Both the position numbers and the translations under genes were made by a program. From Odobenus rosmarus divergens (Eukaryota; Chordata; Mammalia; Carnivora; Odobenidae), in NCBI RefSeq assembly GCF_000321225.1, contig NW_004450464.1, positions 2,346,808 to 2,410,807 on the forward strand: DNA of 64,000 nt. Direction: 5' to 3'. Numbering within the stretch: the first letter of the stretch is position 1; each line of letters begins with the position of its first letter. Below, piece after piece: positions 1-10,600 of the stretch. Below the pieces are notes generated by a model that had not been told where the DNA came from, searched no databases, and saw nothing but the letters and a program-made list of their open reading frames with translations.

Positions 1-34
1 TCTGTCTGTCATTTTGTTCAGAGGACAATAGATG

Positions 35-551
35 GGTCCAGTGTGTCATTTAAAGTCTTTATTTCCTTGTTGATCTTTTGCTTAGATGATCTGTCCATTT
101 CAGTGAGGGGGGTGTTAAAGTCCCCTACTATTACTGTATTGTTGTTGATGTGTTTCTTTGATTCTGTTATTAATTGCCTATATAATTGGCTGCTCCCATG
201 TTAGGGGCATAGATATTTACAATTGTTAGATCTTCTTGTTGGATAGAACCTTTAAGTATAATATAGTGTCCTTCCTCATCTCTTATTAAAGTCTTTGGTT
301 TAAAATCTAATTTGTCTGATATAAGGATTGCCACCCCAGCTTTCTTTTGGGTGTCCATTAGCATGGTAAATGGTTTTCCAGCCCCTCAATTTCAGTCTGG
401 AGATGTCTTTGCGTCTAAAATGAGTCTCTTGCCGACAGCATATCGATGGGTCTTGTTTTTTAATCCAATCTGATAGCCTGTGTCTTTTGATTGGGGCATT
501 TAGACCATTTTCATTCAGGGCAACTATTGAAAGATATGAATTTGGTGTCAT
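35..551 (-). pseudogene. L1-A ORF2 fragment, N-terminal endonuclease domain, broken
   Basis: This is the start of L1 ORF2, the endonuclease and reverse transcriptase protein that nicks target DNA and primes reverse transcription. The first 83 codons (300-551) begin MTPNSYLSIVALNENGLNAP and contain the QETHF motif with the catalytic glutamate, aligning to the apurinic-endonuclease-like domain of L1. A second frame (170-364) continues the domain with a KGSIQQEDLTIVNIYAPN stretch, so there is a frameshift near 300-364. Codons for a GDFNTP-like motif are visible near 125-140. Only about 170 of the roughly 1,275 residues are present before the junction at position 35. It is not functional. Confidence 0.85.
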
Positions 552-639
552 TGTATTGCCTGTAAGGTGACTGTTACTGTATATTCTTCCTGTTCCTTTC
601 TGGTCTATGTTGCTTTTAGGCTCTCTCTTTGCTTAGAGG

Positions 640-1505
640 ACCCCTTTCAATATTTCTTAGAGGGCTGCTTTTGTGTTTGCAAATTCCTTTAGTTTTTGTT
701 TGTCCTAGAAGCTTTTTCTCTCTCCTTCTATTTTCAATGACAGCCTAGCTAGATATAGTATTCTTGTCTGCATATTTTTCTCATTTAGTACTCTAAATAT
801 ATCATGCCAGTCCTTTCTGGCCTGCCAGGTCTCTGTGGATAGGTCTGTTGCCAGTCTAATGTTTCTACCATTGTACATTACAGATCTCTTGTTTCGAGCT
901 GCTTTCAGGATTTTCTCTTTGTCTCTGAGACTCGTAAGTTTTACTATTAGATGTCGGGGTGTTGACCTATTTTTATTGATTTTACGGGGTTTCTCTCTGC
1001 CTTCTGGATTTTGATGCCTGTTTCCTTCCCCAAATTAGGGAAGTTCTCTGCTATAATTTGCTCCAATATACCTTCTGCCCCTCTCTCTCTTTCTTCTTCT
1101 TCTGGGATCCCAATTATTCTAATATTGTTTCATCTTATGGTGTCACTTATCTCTCAAATTCTGATCCAGTAGTTGTTTATCTCTTTCTCAGCTTCTTTAT
1201 TTTCCATCATTTGGTCTTCTATATCACTAATTCTCTCTTCTGCCTCATTTATCCTAGCAGTTAGAGCCTCCATTTTGGATTGCACCTCATTAATAGCCTT
1301 TTTTATTTTGACTTGGTTAGATTTTAATTCTTTTATTTCTCCAGAAAGGGTTTCTCTAATATCTTCCATGCCTTTTTCAAGCCCAGCTAGTACATTTAAA
1401 ATCGTCATTCTGACCTCTAGTTCCGAAATCTTACTAATGTCCATATTGATTAGGTCCCTGGCAGTTGGTACTGCCTCTTGTTCTTTTTTTTTTGTGGTGA
1501 TTTTT
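640..1505 (-). pseudogene. L1-A ORF1 (RNA-binding coiled-coil protein), broken
   Basis: This region corresponds to L1 ORF1, which makes the trimeric RNA-binding chaperone of the L1 particle. The best open segment (1154-1444, 96 codons) begins MDISKISELEVRMTILNVLA and has the heptad-rich, E/K/I-rich pattern of the ORF1 coiled coil (EEDIRETL-like, EAEERISDIEDQM). A stop near 1154 and further disruptions toward 640 break the RRM and C-terminal domain. The downstream sequence (600-1050 on the plus strand) still reads as L1 ORF1 C-terminal DNA by comparison with the other L1s in the window. Confidence 0.8.
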
Positions 1506-1539
1506 TCTGTCTGTCATTTTGTTCAGAGGACAATAGATG
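1506..1539. repeat. 34-bp direct repeat, copy 2 (copy 1 at 1-34)
   Basis: Bases 1506-1539 are identical to bases 1-34 (both start TCTGTCTGTCATTTTGTTC and end AATAGATG). Copy 2 is at the natural boundary between the L1-A 5' UTR and ORF1. Copy 1 abuts the internal part of ORF2, where it does not belong. The spacing is 1,505 bp. Confidence 0.95.
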
Positions 1540-1689
1540 AATGAGAGAATAAAATGCTAACAGAGTAACAATGACCCCAGAAAAATATACACTAAACAAA
1601 TCAGAAGAGACCTGAAACCAGGGTAAAAGACAGGGAAAGAAAGAAAAAAGAAAAAGAAAGAGATAAAAGAAAATAAAAGAATATGATTA

Positions 1690-2167
1690 AATATGATCAG
1701 GCTGGTGCATAGATCAGTGCCACACACTAGGTTTTGGGCGTATTTTGGTCTGTTAGAAGAAAGTGCCTCCCAAAATTTTAAAGAAAGAAAAACTTACATA
1801 TGTACAAAAATAAGGGTAAATACATTGAAGGAATGGAATAAGACTGTAAAGATGAAAATTATATAAGATTTTATAAAAGGAATTGATAAGATAATTTGGT
1901 TGAAAAAGAAAGAAGAGGAATTTAAAAAAAAAGGAGAGAATGTGATTAGGCAGGAGACTAGAACAAAGCCATATACTAGAGATTTAGGGTATATTTTGGT
2001 CTGTTGGAAGCAACTGTATCCCAAAATTTTAAAAGAGAGAACAACTTATTCATATATACCAAAAATAAGATGAACTACTATGAAGGGATAGAATATGACT
2101 CTAAAAATGAAAAATAAAATAGATTTTTTAAAAAGGGATTGATAAGATGTTGGTTGAAAAATTCAAA
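1690..2167 (-). repeat. Imperfect 250-bp tandem duplication in the L1-A 5' UTR
   Basis: Two copies (about 1690-1925 and 1942-2167) share landmarks 251 bases apart: TATTTTGGTCTGTTAGAAG at 1741 and TATTTTGGTCTGTTGGAAG at 1992, each followed by CCCAAAATTTTAAA, a tract ending in AAAAATAAG, and GGATTGATAAGAT-like sequence. This resembles the monomer structure of some mammalian L1 promoters. The nested L1 at 40925-40976 keeps only part of one unit. Confidence 0.75.
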
Positions 2168-2239
2168 AAAAAAAAAATTAAAAAAAATAACTTGAAAGAC
2201 TAAAGAATCATGGGGGAAAAGCCATGAATTCTATGTGCC

Positions 2240-3276
2240 GTATTCCCCTAGCACTGGAGTTCTGCTGTTCTCATTGATCGGTAAACTTGGTCTTGGCTGG
2301 CTGTTCTTGCTGATCTTCTGGGGGAGGGGCCTGTTGCTGTGGTTCCCAAATGTCTTTGCTGGAGGCGGAATTGCTCCTCCCTTGCTGGGGGCCGGGCTAA
2401 GTAATCAGCTTGGGTTTGCTCCCAGGAGTTTTTGTTCCCTGCAAGCTTTCCATACAGCTTTGGCAGATGAGACTGAAATGGCAGCCTCCCAATCTCCGCC
2501 CCAGAGGGGCCGAGAACTCGGGGCCCCACTCCTCAGTGCATCCCCAGAGAAAAGCGATCAATCACTCCCATCTCCCCGGTCTCCGGCCGCACTCCATGCT
2601 CACTTGGCCTGTGACCGAGCATTTCTATCTCTGGCACACGACTCCATGTGGAGTCTTCAAACCCAGAAGATCCCTGCTTTGGGCTCCTGCACCGCTCCTC
2701 CCAGGGGAAGAAGGGGAATCTCCCTGGATCTGCCACTTGTTGGGTTCCTGCTGGAAGAGCAGTGGTCCGACTGTGCCACAGATCACAGTTTATGGCAACC
2801 CTGAGCTGAGAGCCCATTCCTCTGCTCCATCTCTGCCGCCAGCTTCCCTGCTCCCATACCTGGGAGCTCTGCCACATTCAGGCACCCCTGGTCTTTCTGT
2901 GACCCCAAGGATCCTGAGACCGCACTGTCCCAGCGACGGTTACACCCCCTGCTTAGCCACTGGAGCGACGTCCCTCAGCGGAGCCGACTAAAAGTTCCGA
3001 TTTTGTGCTCTGCAGCTCTGTCACTTGCCGGTAGCGGCTGATGGAGGCCCCTCCCCCTCACTGTCTGTCTTCCTGAATATCGCCTCAGATTCACTTCTCC
3101 GCACATCCTACCTTCCAGAATGTGGTCGCTTTTCTGTTCAGAGAGTTGCTGCTATTCTTTTCTTTGATCTCCTGTTGAGTTTGTAGGTGTTCAGAATGGT
3201 TTGATCCCTATCTAGCTGAATTCCCGGGACCAGATGAAATTTAGGTCTCCTACTCCTCCGCCATCTTACTCCTCCC
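2240..3276 (-). promoter_or_regulatory. GC-rich L1-A 5' UTR / promoter segment
   Basis: About 1 kb of GC- and CpG-richer DNA inside an AT-rich window, at the extreme 5' end of L1-A. L1 5' UTRs hold an internal Pol II promoter, and human ones also have an antisense promoter. Whether this copy is active cannot be judged from sequence. It contains long open frames on both strands (plus 2235-2804 and 2410-2991; minus 2248-2529 and 2533-2877) that I treat as by-products of high GC content, with the antisense ones discussed as a finding. Confidence 0.6.
3258..3267 (-). promoter_or_regulatory. YY1-type site at the L1-A 5' end
   Basis: On the minus strand this reads AAGATGGCGG, a match to the YY1 consensus, 10-19 bases from the element's 5' end. 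Human L1 has a YY1 site in the same place that positions transcription start. In the nested L1 at 41886-41895 the same site reads AAGATGGGGG and has lost the core. Confidence 0.6.
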
Positions 3277-3514
3277 ACCTAGGTTTATCAGTCTTTGTAA
3301 TAGAGGCTACATGGGTGGAGAACACCAAGAAGACTTCATGCTTGACCTTAGACTACTCCTGAAAGATTGATAGAATATCTATATGTGGAGGTGCTTTGGA
3401 ACTGTAAGCATATAATAAACAGAACACAGAGATAGGAAAGTGTTAAGGAAATAGTTGTCTAATGTAATTTCTCTAAAACAAGGGACTGTGTGGGAATGAA
3501 AAGCTAGTGGAATA

Positions 3515-4262
3515 TTTTTTTCTGATTTTTTTTATTGTGGTAAAAGGCACATAAAATTTTCTATCTTAAGTATATAGTTCAGTGATATTAAATACATTCA
3601 AGTTATTGTACAGCCATCATTCATTTTCAGAACTCTTTTCTTAGTGCAGAACTAAAACTCTATACCCATTAAATAGTGACTCCCCATGACCACCTGCCTC
3701 TCAACCCCTGGCAACTGCCATTCTTCCTTCTTTAATTTTCCCTTTCCCTCTACACCTCAGCTTCTCATAACCAGTACTCTACTCTGTAGGGTCTTATTTT
3801 TCCTTTAAGGAATCCACATAAAATTGAGATCACATAATATTTACCTGTGTCTGGCTTATTTCACTTAGCATAATGTTTTTGAGGTTCATCCATGTTGTCA
3901 AAAATGGCAAGATTTCCTTTTTAAAGGATGTGTAATATTCCATTGTATATGTATATCATATATATAACTTTATGCATTTTTCTGCCCCAACAGACATTTA
4001 GATTGTTTACATATCATAGTTATCATGAATAATGCTACAATGAACATGGGAGTGCAGATATCGCTTCAAAATCGTGATATTATTTCCTTTGAACACACAC
4101 TCAGAAATGGGATTGCCAGATCATTTGGTAGTTTTATTTTTAATTTTTTGAAGAAGCCCCATACTGTGTTCCATAGTGGCTGTACCAATTTATATTCCTA
4201 CCAACAGCACATGAGAGTTCTTTTTTTTCCCCACATCCTTCCTAACACTTGTATTTCTTGTC
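3515..4262 (-). mobile_element. Old L1 (L1M-type) 3' part, left piece
   Basis: The plus strand begins TTTTTTTATTGTGGTAAAA and continues with the familiar antisense of an old L1 3' UTR and ORF2 C-terminus (CTGGCTTATTTCACTTAGCATAATG at 3851-3875 within a longer match). Interrupted at 4263 by a younger L1 3' end and resumed at 4543. Heavily decayed, with no usable ORF. Confidence 0.8.
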
Positions 4263-4542
4263 TTTTTTTTTTCTAAGTTTTTGTTTAAATTCCAGTTAGT
4301 TAACAAACAGTTTAATATTAATTTCAGGTGTGGAATTTAGTGATTCATCACTTCATACAACACCCAGTGCTTATCATAAGTGCCCTCCTTAATCCTCATC
4401 ACCCTTTTAACCCATTCCCCCCCCCACCGCCCCTCCAGTAACCTTCAGTTTTTCTCTATAGTTAAGAGTCTCTTTACTGGTTTGCCTCTCTCTTTTTCCC
4501 CCTATGTTCATCTGTTTTATTTCTTAAATCCCACAGATGATA
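4263..4542 (-). mobile_element. Young 5'-truncated L1 3' end nested in the old L1
   Basis: A poly-T tract (4263-4272) is followed by the antisense of a carnivore L1 3' UTR (ATTCCAGTTAGTTAACA..., then ACACCCAGTGCTTATCAT), ending near TTCTTAAATCCCACA. The 3' end type matches those at 21860 and 36400. The flanking old L1 reads across the insertion. Confidence 0.75.
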
Positions 4543-4728
4543 ATAACCATTCTGACAGGTGTAAGGTAATCTACTCATTATAGATTCGATTTGTATTTTC
4601 CTGATGATTAATGGTGTTGAACATCTTTTCCTGTGCCTATTAGCCATCTTTATGTCTTCTTGGGAAACTCTATTCAGGTCCTTTGTCTATTTTGTTAGTT
4701 GTGTTATTTGGGTTTTTGCTTGAGTTGT
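4543..4728 (-). mobile_element. Old L1 (L1M-type), right piece
   Basis: Continuation of the element at 3515-4262: AACCATTCTGACAGGTGTAAG and GATGATTAATGGTGTTGAACA are the antisense of conserved ORF2 C-terminal codons. The match fades after about 4728. Confidence 0.7.
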
Positions 4729-5805
4729 AAAGCAGGTAGAATGCATTGGGGAAAAAACAAGAAAACAGTCCAAATGCCAAAATAGCCTTCCCCCTCTTCT
4801 CAAATATTTGTAAATTTATTTCATTTTTAAAATTCAGACATGGGCATTTTCTCTTTATATAATCTACATCAGTTGTATAGGCCTTACTAGTTTTAATAAC
4901 CTAAGTATGAACAATTATGTATGTATGTATGTTTGTGAAATGTGTGTGTATATATCCCCTGTTGTAGAGTAAGATCCTCAAAGGTAAAAGCCACCTGATT
5001 CATATACTTATTTCCATTTCTGCCTAAAACCATTCCTTCTACCAGGGAAGAATTCAATAAAAGTTTATTGCATTAATAAAGGCAGACATATTTTAGTGGA
5101 AAAAGTGCTAAACTAAAATACTGGAAAGGTAGACTGAGGAAAGATTTTAAAGAGGTTCTTTAATGTTGGCTGGTTTGAGTCTGTAGGTAGGAAATGGAAA
5201 CCTAAACAAGACTTTGAGCTTGAAAGTCACAATCCAAATTGTACTTTGGAGAGATTAATCTAGCATCATAGACTTTATTACAGCAGGGAGATTTCAGAAC
5301 AGGGAGGCAATCTGGGAGTTAATTCCAATAGGTAATTCCAACTAGTTAACAGGTAATGAGTATCTGAAGTGAAGTGGATCAAATGAAGATGGAAAAGAGA
5401 GCACAAAAGGAAAGACTTGTTAAGGTGTCAGCTCTAATATTTAGAGGCTTATCTTTTTAGGGAATATTATAGAGTGTTTAAAGAATAATGGAGCCATTAT
5501 CATAAAGAGGAAAGTGTGAAGTTTCTTGGTAAAAGATGATTTTGTGTTTTGATACCTGACCTGGGGGTTCTGTTGGCCATCCAGGTAGAGATGTTTAGGA
5601 GAGAGCCGTTATATTTGGATTTAAGGGAAAAGGTCAATGCTAAAGATATAGCCTTTGGATACACCTGCAAAGAGAGTTAATGACTAAAGCTCTCCTTGAT
5701 TATTCTAATTGTTCTTAAGATGAATTAGAGTGAGGAAGTAAAAAATTACAACAAACTGTCTTTTGAAGTAGAGCAGGTGTAATTTGTCAATGAAAATCCA
5801 TAACA
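4729..5805. other. Noncoding; probable L2 tail and an old unclassified repeat
   Basis: No gene seen. There is a short TATG/TG-rich simple repeat at 4918-4957. About 4965-5075 resembles an L2 3' end (TTCAATAAAAGTTTATTGCATT). About 5165-5700 resembles an old mid-repetitive element also seen at 6640-7560 (GGAGAGATTAATCTAG, CATCCAGGTAGAGATGTTTAG), whose class I cannot name. Confidence 0.4.
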
Positions 5806-5817
5806 AGAATATAAGTA

Positions 5818-6000
5818 GGGCGCCTGGGGGGCTCAGTTGGTTAAGCGACTGCCTTCGGCTCAGGTCATGATCCTGGAGTCCCGGGATCGAGTCCCACATC
5901 GGGCTCCCTGCTCAGCGGGGAGTCTGCTTCTCCCTCTGACCCTCCCCCCTCTCATGCTCTCTCTCTCTCAAATAAATAAATAAAATCTTTAAAAAAAAAA
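5818..6000 (+). mobile_element. can-SINE (SINEC), full length
   Basis: Head GGGCGCCTGGGGGGCTCAG, tRNA-like GGTTAAGCGACTGCC and GATCGAGTCCC boxes, CT-rich region, then AAATAAATAAATAAAATC and a poly-A tail. Flanked by a 12-bp target site duplication with one mismatch (5806-5817 AGAATATAAGTA and 6001-6012 AGAATGTAAGTA). Confidence 0.96.
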
Positions 6001-6012
6001 AGAATGTAAGTA

Positions 6013-7620
6013 AAAAATGAAGAAAATGAGTCAGGTGAATCTGTGAATAAAGAATTAGCATACATTTGGGTTAAACTATAAGCAAATATACTCAAATAAT
6101 TTTAAAGTAATGATCTCTACATGTGGACAGAGGTTAATAATATTATGGTAGTAATAGTCTTTTCTTTGGTTACTGTAGAGTTAACTTCCACTTTTTATTT
6201 GTTGTATGATATGATCAACCAATTAATTCCTGTAAGCCAGGATTCAGTGTGATTTTATGCCAAGTGCTAAAAACTTTGATAAACTAATTTTTACCTCTCA
6301 AGGAGCTTTCTGTCCAGTAATCACAAACATATAAGTGAGAAAGTACAATGGCATGTTTTGCTTATGATGGTAGAAATATCTGTATATTCCATTGTGAGCA
6401 CCAATGAGAAAGTCATTGGTTCTGCTTCTGGAGATAAATGGGAGAATTTGGGAGGGAGATATTAAACGAGGTGTCTAGAGAGAGGGATATGCACCTTCTC
6501 TTCTGTTCCCTCAAGGAATGGGAGAGAATGTGAACAGAAAGCATGAGAAGGGGTTTTTCAGATGTCATAACACTGTAAACAAAAACTCAGGAGCACGATG
6601 TAGCTTCACATTTAATAGAACTTCCAGCATAATATGTAAATATAGGACAGGTTACTATGGCACAAGATGAAGCTAGATTGGCTATTGAGGGCCCTGTAAA
6701 GGAAGTTTGTGTCTACCCTGATGGGGATACTGTCCTATAACAAGAGAGTTTTAAATAGGGAAGAACCATTATCTAAAATTTGCACTTTAGAAATGTCCCT
6801 GGCCTCAGTGTAGCTGGTGACACAGTGGGGGGAGGAAGATAGAGATCAGAGAGAGGACTGGACAGGGTATTGTAACAACCCAAAGTCCAGAGAAGAGATT
6901 CAGATCATCTTCTCTAGATTAGCAGCAGTGGGAATAGAGCAAAATAGACAGAAATTTGAAAAGTCATCTCACCAAATTTGGTAATTGTTTAGGTGTAAGA
7001 ATGAGGGAGAAAAATGCAATAATGCTTAGTTATCTGTTTGAAAAACGAGATGAATAAAGTGACACCCATGAGGTAGGGAAAGCGATAGCAGACGTGTACC
7101 TGTCAGAACAAGTCATGAGGTTGCTTCTGGATAAGAGGAGCCTAAGGTTTCTATAGTCATCCAAGATAAGGTGCTTAGTAGACCGGTATTAAATGGCTTT
7201 GGAATACAGATAAGAGATCAAGGCTGAAGATTTTGGAATCACTGATTTATAAGTAGTATATAAGTTGTTAAGAGGAGACAAGATTGACTTTAGGAAGAGT
7301 GTAGGGAAAAAGAAAAGACACAGAATATAGGATAGAACCCTAGGAATACAAATGTTTCAGGAATATCCAGAGGTGTCTAAGAAGCTGCCCAAGGATATGG
7401 GATCGCAAGCAAGATTGGGATTCATGGGAATAATGTTCAGAAAATTAAAGACATAAAGGTATTGAGGTAACTAGTTAAAGGAATGACATAATACCAGACT
7501 GAAAAAGAATGTCAATAAAGCCATAGCAGAGGGTCGCAGAGGGTGAAGAGAGTATGGGTCTAGAGAATAAGCCTAATTCAGTCTGTAGCAAATCTCTGGG
7601 CTGGGAAAAAAAAAAAAAGT
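6013..7620. other. Noncoding; old unclassified repeat from about 6640
   Basis: 6013-6640 is AT-rich with nothing recognised. About 6640-7560 reads like a decayed mid-repetitive element (GATTGGCTATTGAGGGCCCTGTAAA, then GTATTGTAACAACCCAAAGTCC and ATATCCAGAGGTGTCTAAGAAG in separate stretches), probably the same family as 5165-5700. No ORF of note. Confidence 0.35.
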
Positions 7621-7629
7621 GACATATAC

Positions 7630-7692
7630 TCACACACACACACACACACAAATATACGTATATGTGTGTGTATACCCCCCACACACACATAC
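7630..7692. repeat. (CA)n / TATG / (CA)n microsatellite
   Basis: Compound dinucleotide tract: CA repeats at 7630-7650, a TATACGTATATG centre, GT repeats, then CCCCCCACACACACA. The short ORFs crossing it are repeat artefacts. Confidence 0.95.
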
Positions 7693-10600
7693 AGATATCT
7701 GTCCCACAGAATGTATGCGTGTGTTCATGTTTTGTAACTGTGTTTACCGCTTCTCCCTATTGTACTGCAATTTAGCTGAGGAATCTTGCCCTTGTCATTC
7801 CTTGTTGTATCCTATGATTCATAATAAAATAAGTCATAACTGTAAAATACTGAAAATGTTATTAATACAGATATATTTAGGATGCTTTACTTATGAAAAT
7901 AGCAAATTTATTTCTCTCGCATTTGGAATTCAGTTTGAAGTTTTGGTCCATGATATTGATCAGCATCTTATATTAGAATGATCCTATATATGGGAAAAGT
8001 GCCCAAAACAAAACAGGACTCTATTAATCCAGCATAGACACAATGCTGGTCTTTTTACTGAAGTCTTCTGAGTGGTGATTTATGCTTTGAGATGCCAGTA
8101 GCAAGAACCACAAACTTCATATTTTAGCATCTTTGACACTTACACACACTGGATGCATTTCTACACCGTACCTGGCACCTTTGAAAATGTTAAGTCATAT
8201 TAGAATGATTATTTTGAATTCCAATCCTCTGGAATCAGTGATGCAGAAGGTCTCTTGGTAAAGCTTTGGTCTGAAATAACTGTGTGTTTCTTTTCCTCAT
8301 AATTTGGACTCACATGGTTTATAGAGATTTGGCATGGTCTTGAAAACTTCCCTCCAGCCAGCTTGCCACTCCAGATGGCATTGCCTTTCTGAACAAGCTG
8401 AATCCTCTGGTCATGAAGGTAAAATAGCATTTATTTATAAGTCCTTGGCTAGTCTTGTTTAGCACTATTATTCACTTCATTGATCATGAATATACAGTTC
8501 TTAACTCTTGATATTCCTGACTGGTGGCAGGCATTCTTAAAACTCCCTAGGCTGATCAACAAGTAAAAACTAATAGTTAAATTTTTCAAAGGCATGCTGG
8601 TTACTTATATACATGGATTCTGAAAATGTCAAGTTAAACATAGAGCTTACCTTTAAGCAGCTTACACTCTAAGCCATTCTTTGAATTATATAAAAAATAT
8701 GATTCTTTTTAATTGACATCTTTTTATAAATTTAAGCTCATCATATACGTATTAAAGAATTCTAGAAGCATTCAGCATTTCTGAGGAACACAATTGAGGC
8801 TTTAGAAAAAATACATCTTATTTAATCTTTTAGTTATATCTTATTTAATCTATTGGTTATATTTAATCAGGTTTTTTTTTTGAGTTCTCAGTTCTAGGAT
8901 GCTTATTTTATCTACCACTAGTCCAACAACACAAATATTGGTCCCAATCTGTCATCTAATTGTTTCTTCAAAATGGAGTGTTGACTCAGCACATAGACCT
9001 AACTTTAGAATACTGAAAATTGAACCATAATAAATATAATAGCTGTGTAAGAGGTACTTAATAGGGATGTATCAATTTTAATTTGAAATTTTAAATATTT
9101 AATACTAACTCTGGTCTTTCTGCAAAACCAACTAACTTCAAAATAAATGTTTTGCTCACTATAATTTCAAGTAAGTTTTTATAATCTTAGAGAACAATAT
9201 TTTTTATAGCCACCTACATTTGTTTAATTTTTAGTTGGATTTTATTCTAAGTAGTTTTCCCACCAAGGACATGATGCATCTTCCCAGCAGTACATTTGCA
9301 GGTACCTCTGAAGGCAGAGAAATTCACAGGTTTTTCCACCTGCCTTCTGTTTGTGTGGGATAGTTTTAATACCCAACTTGTCTATGAAAGATTCACGTCA
9401 TGTTTTGAACTTATTCCGAGTTTACTATACTATTGCTTAATTACTCAATAATTATTCTTACAGTAGATTTTAAGGACAACACTGATTATCTTGATGAAGA
9501 TAACATTCCATTTAAACAAAAATACTTCTCTCAAACTTCATTAATATGATATCTTAAAATCTCACAAATAATAGGATTTGGCTCCTTGAGTCATTAGCAC
9601 GTATATGAATATTCATCATGGACACATCCATTTTTAGTATTTTGGTAAGCTGGTCTAAGAGTTATTTGTGCTCTATGTGTAAGAGGCTTTTGTAGATGAG
9701 CCAACATTTTTAAGTGTTAAAGAACTTAAAGCATTGTTTTCACCTAAGCCCAGTGGTATTCTCTTGGATTATACCTTTGAGCCAGAGAAAAGAGAAATTA
9801 ATAAGAAAAAAAGTAGAAATTTAAAAATGCATCATAGTTTGCTTCAGTCTATGAGTGGTTATTTAATTTTGTGTTGAAAGAGACAGAGAAGTCGCTTTTG
9901 TTTTAAAGAGAGCTGTGGGAAATAATATGCAGGTCACTGGGGTGTACATTGACCTCCTCCTTTCTCCTTTAGTAAATGAGTCTGAACGCTGGTTATGGAT
10001 TGTATTGATCATATATTAAAATCACAAATGGCCTTCACATTAGCTTCCACACAAGTGTTTTAATGAAACCCATTGTAACTTGTCAGATGCAACTTAAGAA
10101 TTGAATTAGACATTGATGGACAAGACCTTCCACTGATCATTGAAAACATGTAGATTCTCCTGATTAAATTGATGCTTCTGACTTTAATGAGCTGCTATTG
10201 ATTGGGTGTTTACTGCTACAATATATTATTATATTGCTGTTCACACTGCCATAGTTAAGAGGTTGTAAGCATTTCTGTTATAAATCCTTTTTTTAAAAGC
10301 TTGTAGCTCAACCATAAAATAAGCTAGTGATATGATACACAACATGCAGAGTCACTTTGACTGCAAATTAGTTTCTGAAATTAATATATATGTATATGTA
10401 TTTAGCAACTTCAATTTTATTTGAATAACCGGGAAAATGAAGGCCTACCTAGTCTATGAATTATATGAATATGTAATAAAGAGTTCTTTTTCTTGAAGAG
10501 ATTTAATATGATATGCTTACTGAACTACCTCATATCACCACAAAAAACAGTTCTAAAAGTGATAAATAGAAAATGACATTTTGCCAGTTTCTCCTTGAGT

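Larger units (their letters stand above)
1..3276 (-). mobile_element. LINE-1 (L1-A), 5' part: 5' UTR, ORF1, start of ORF2
   Basis: This is the 5' portion of a relatively young L1 retrotransposon read on the minus strand. In element order, the 5' end is at 3276 (sense start GGGAGGAGTAAGATGGCGG), followed by a GC-rich 5' UTR (about 2240-3276), an AT-rich 5' UTR with a 250-bp tandem duplication (about 1540-2240), ORF1 (about 640-1505) and the endonuclease end of ORF2 (35-551). The rest of ORF2 and the 3' end are not here. At position 35 the ORF2 sequence stops and is joined to 34 bases that are identical to 1506-1539. Both ORFs contain stops, so the copy is dead as a coding element. The 5' UTR closely matches that of the nested L1 at 40985-41905, which places both in one subfamily. 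Confidence 0.92.

Noticed and set aside
5818..6000. tRNA gene
   Set aside because: The A- and B-box-like sequences belong to tRNA-derived SINE heads; no complete cloverleaf is formed. The same applies to the other can-SINEs.
7475..7981. Frames over the CA/TG tract on both strands
   Set aside because: Histidine/threonine and valine/cysteine runs come from the microsatellite; no domain on either side.
8209..8430. Possible small gene on the minus strand
   Set aside because: No recognisable domain, no promoter or splice support, length expected by chance in 64 kb.
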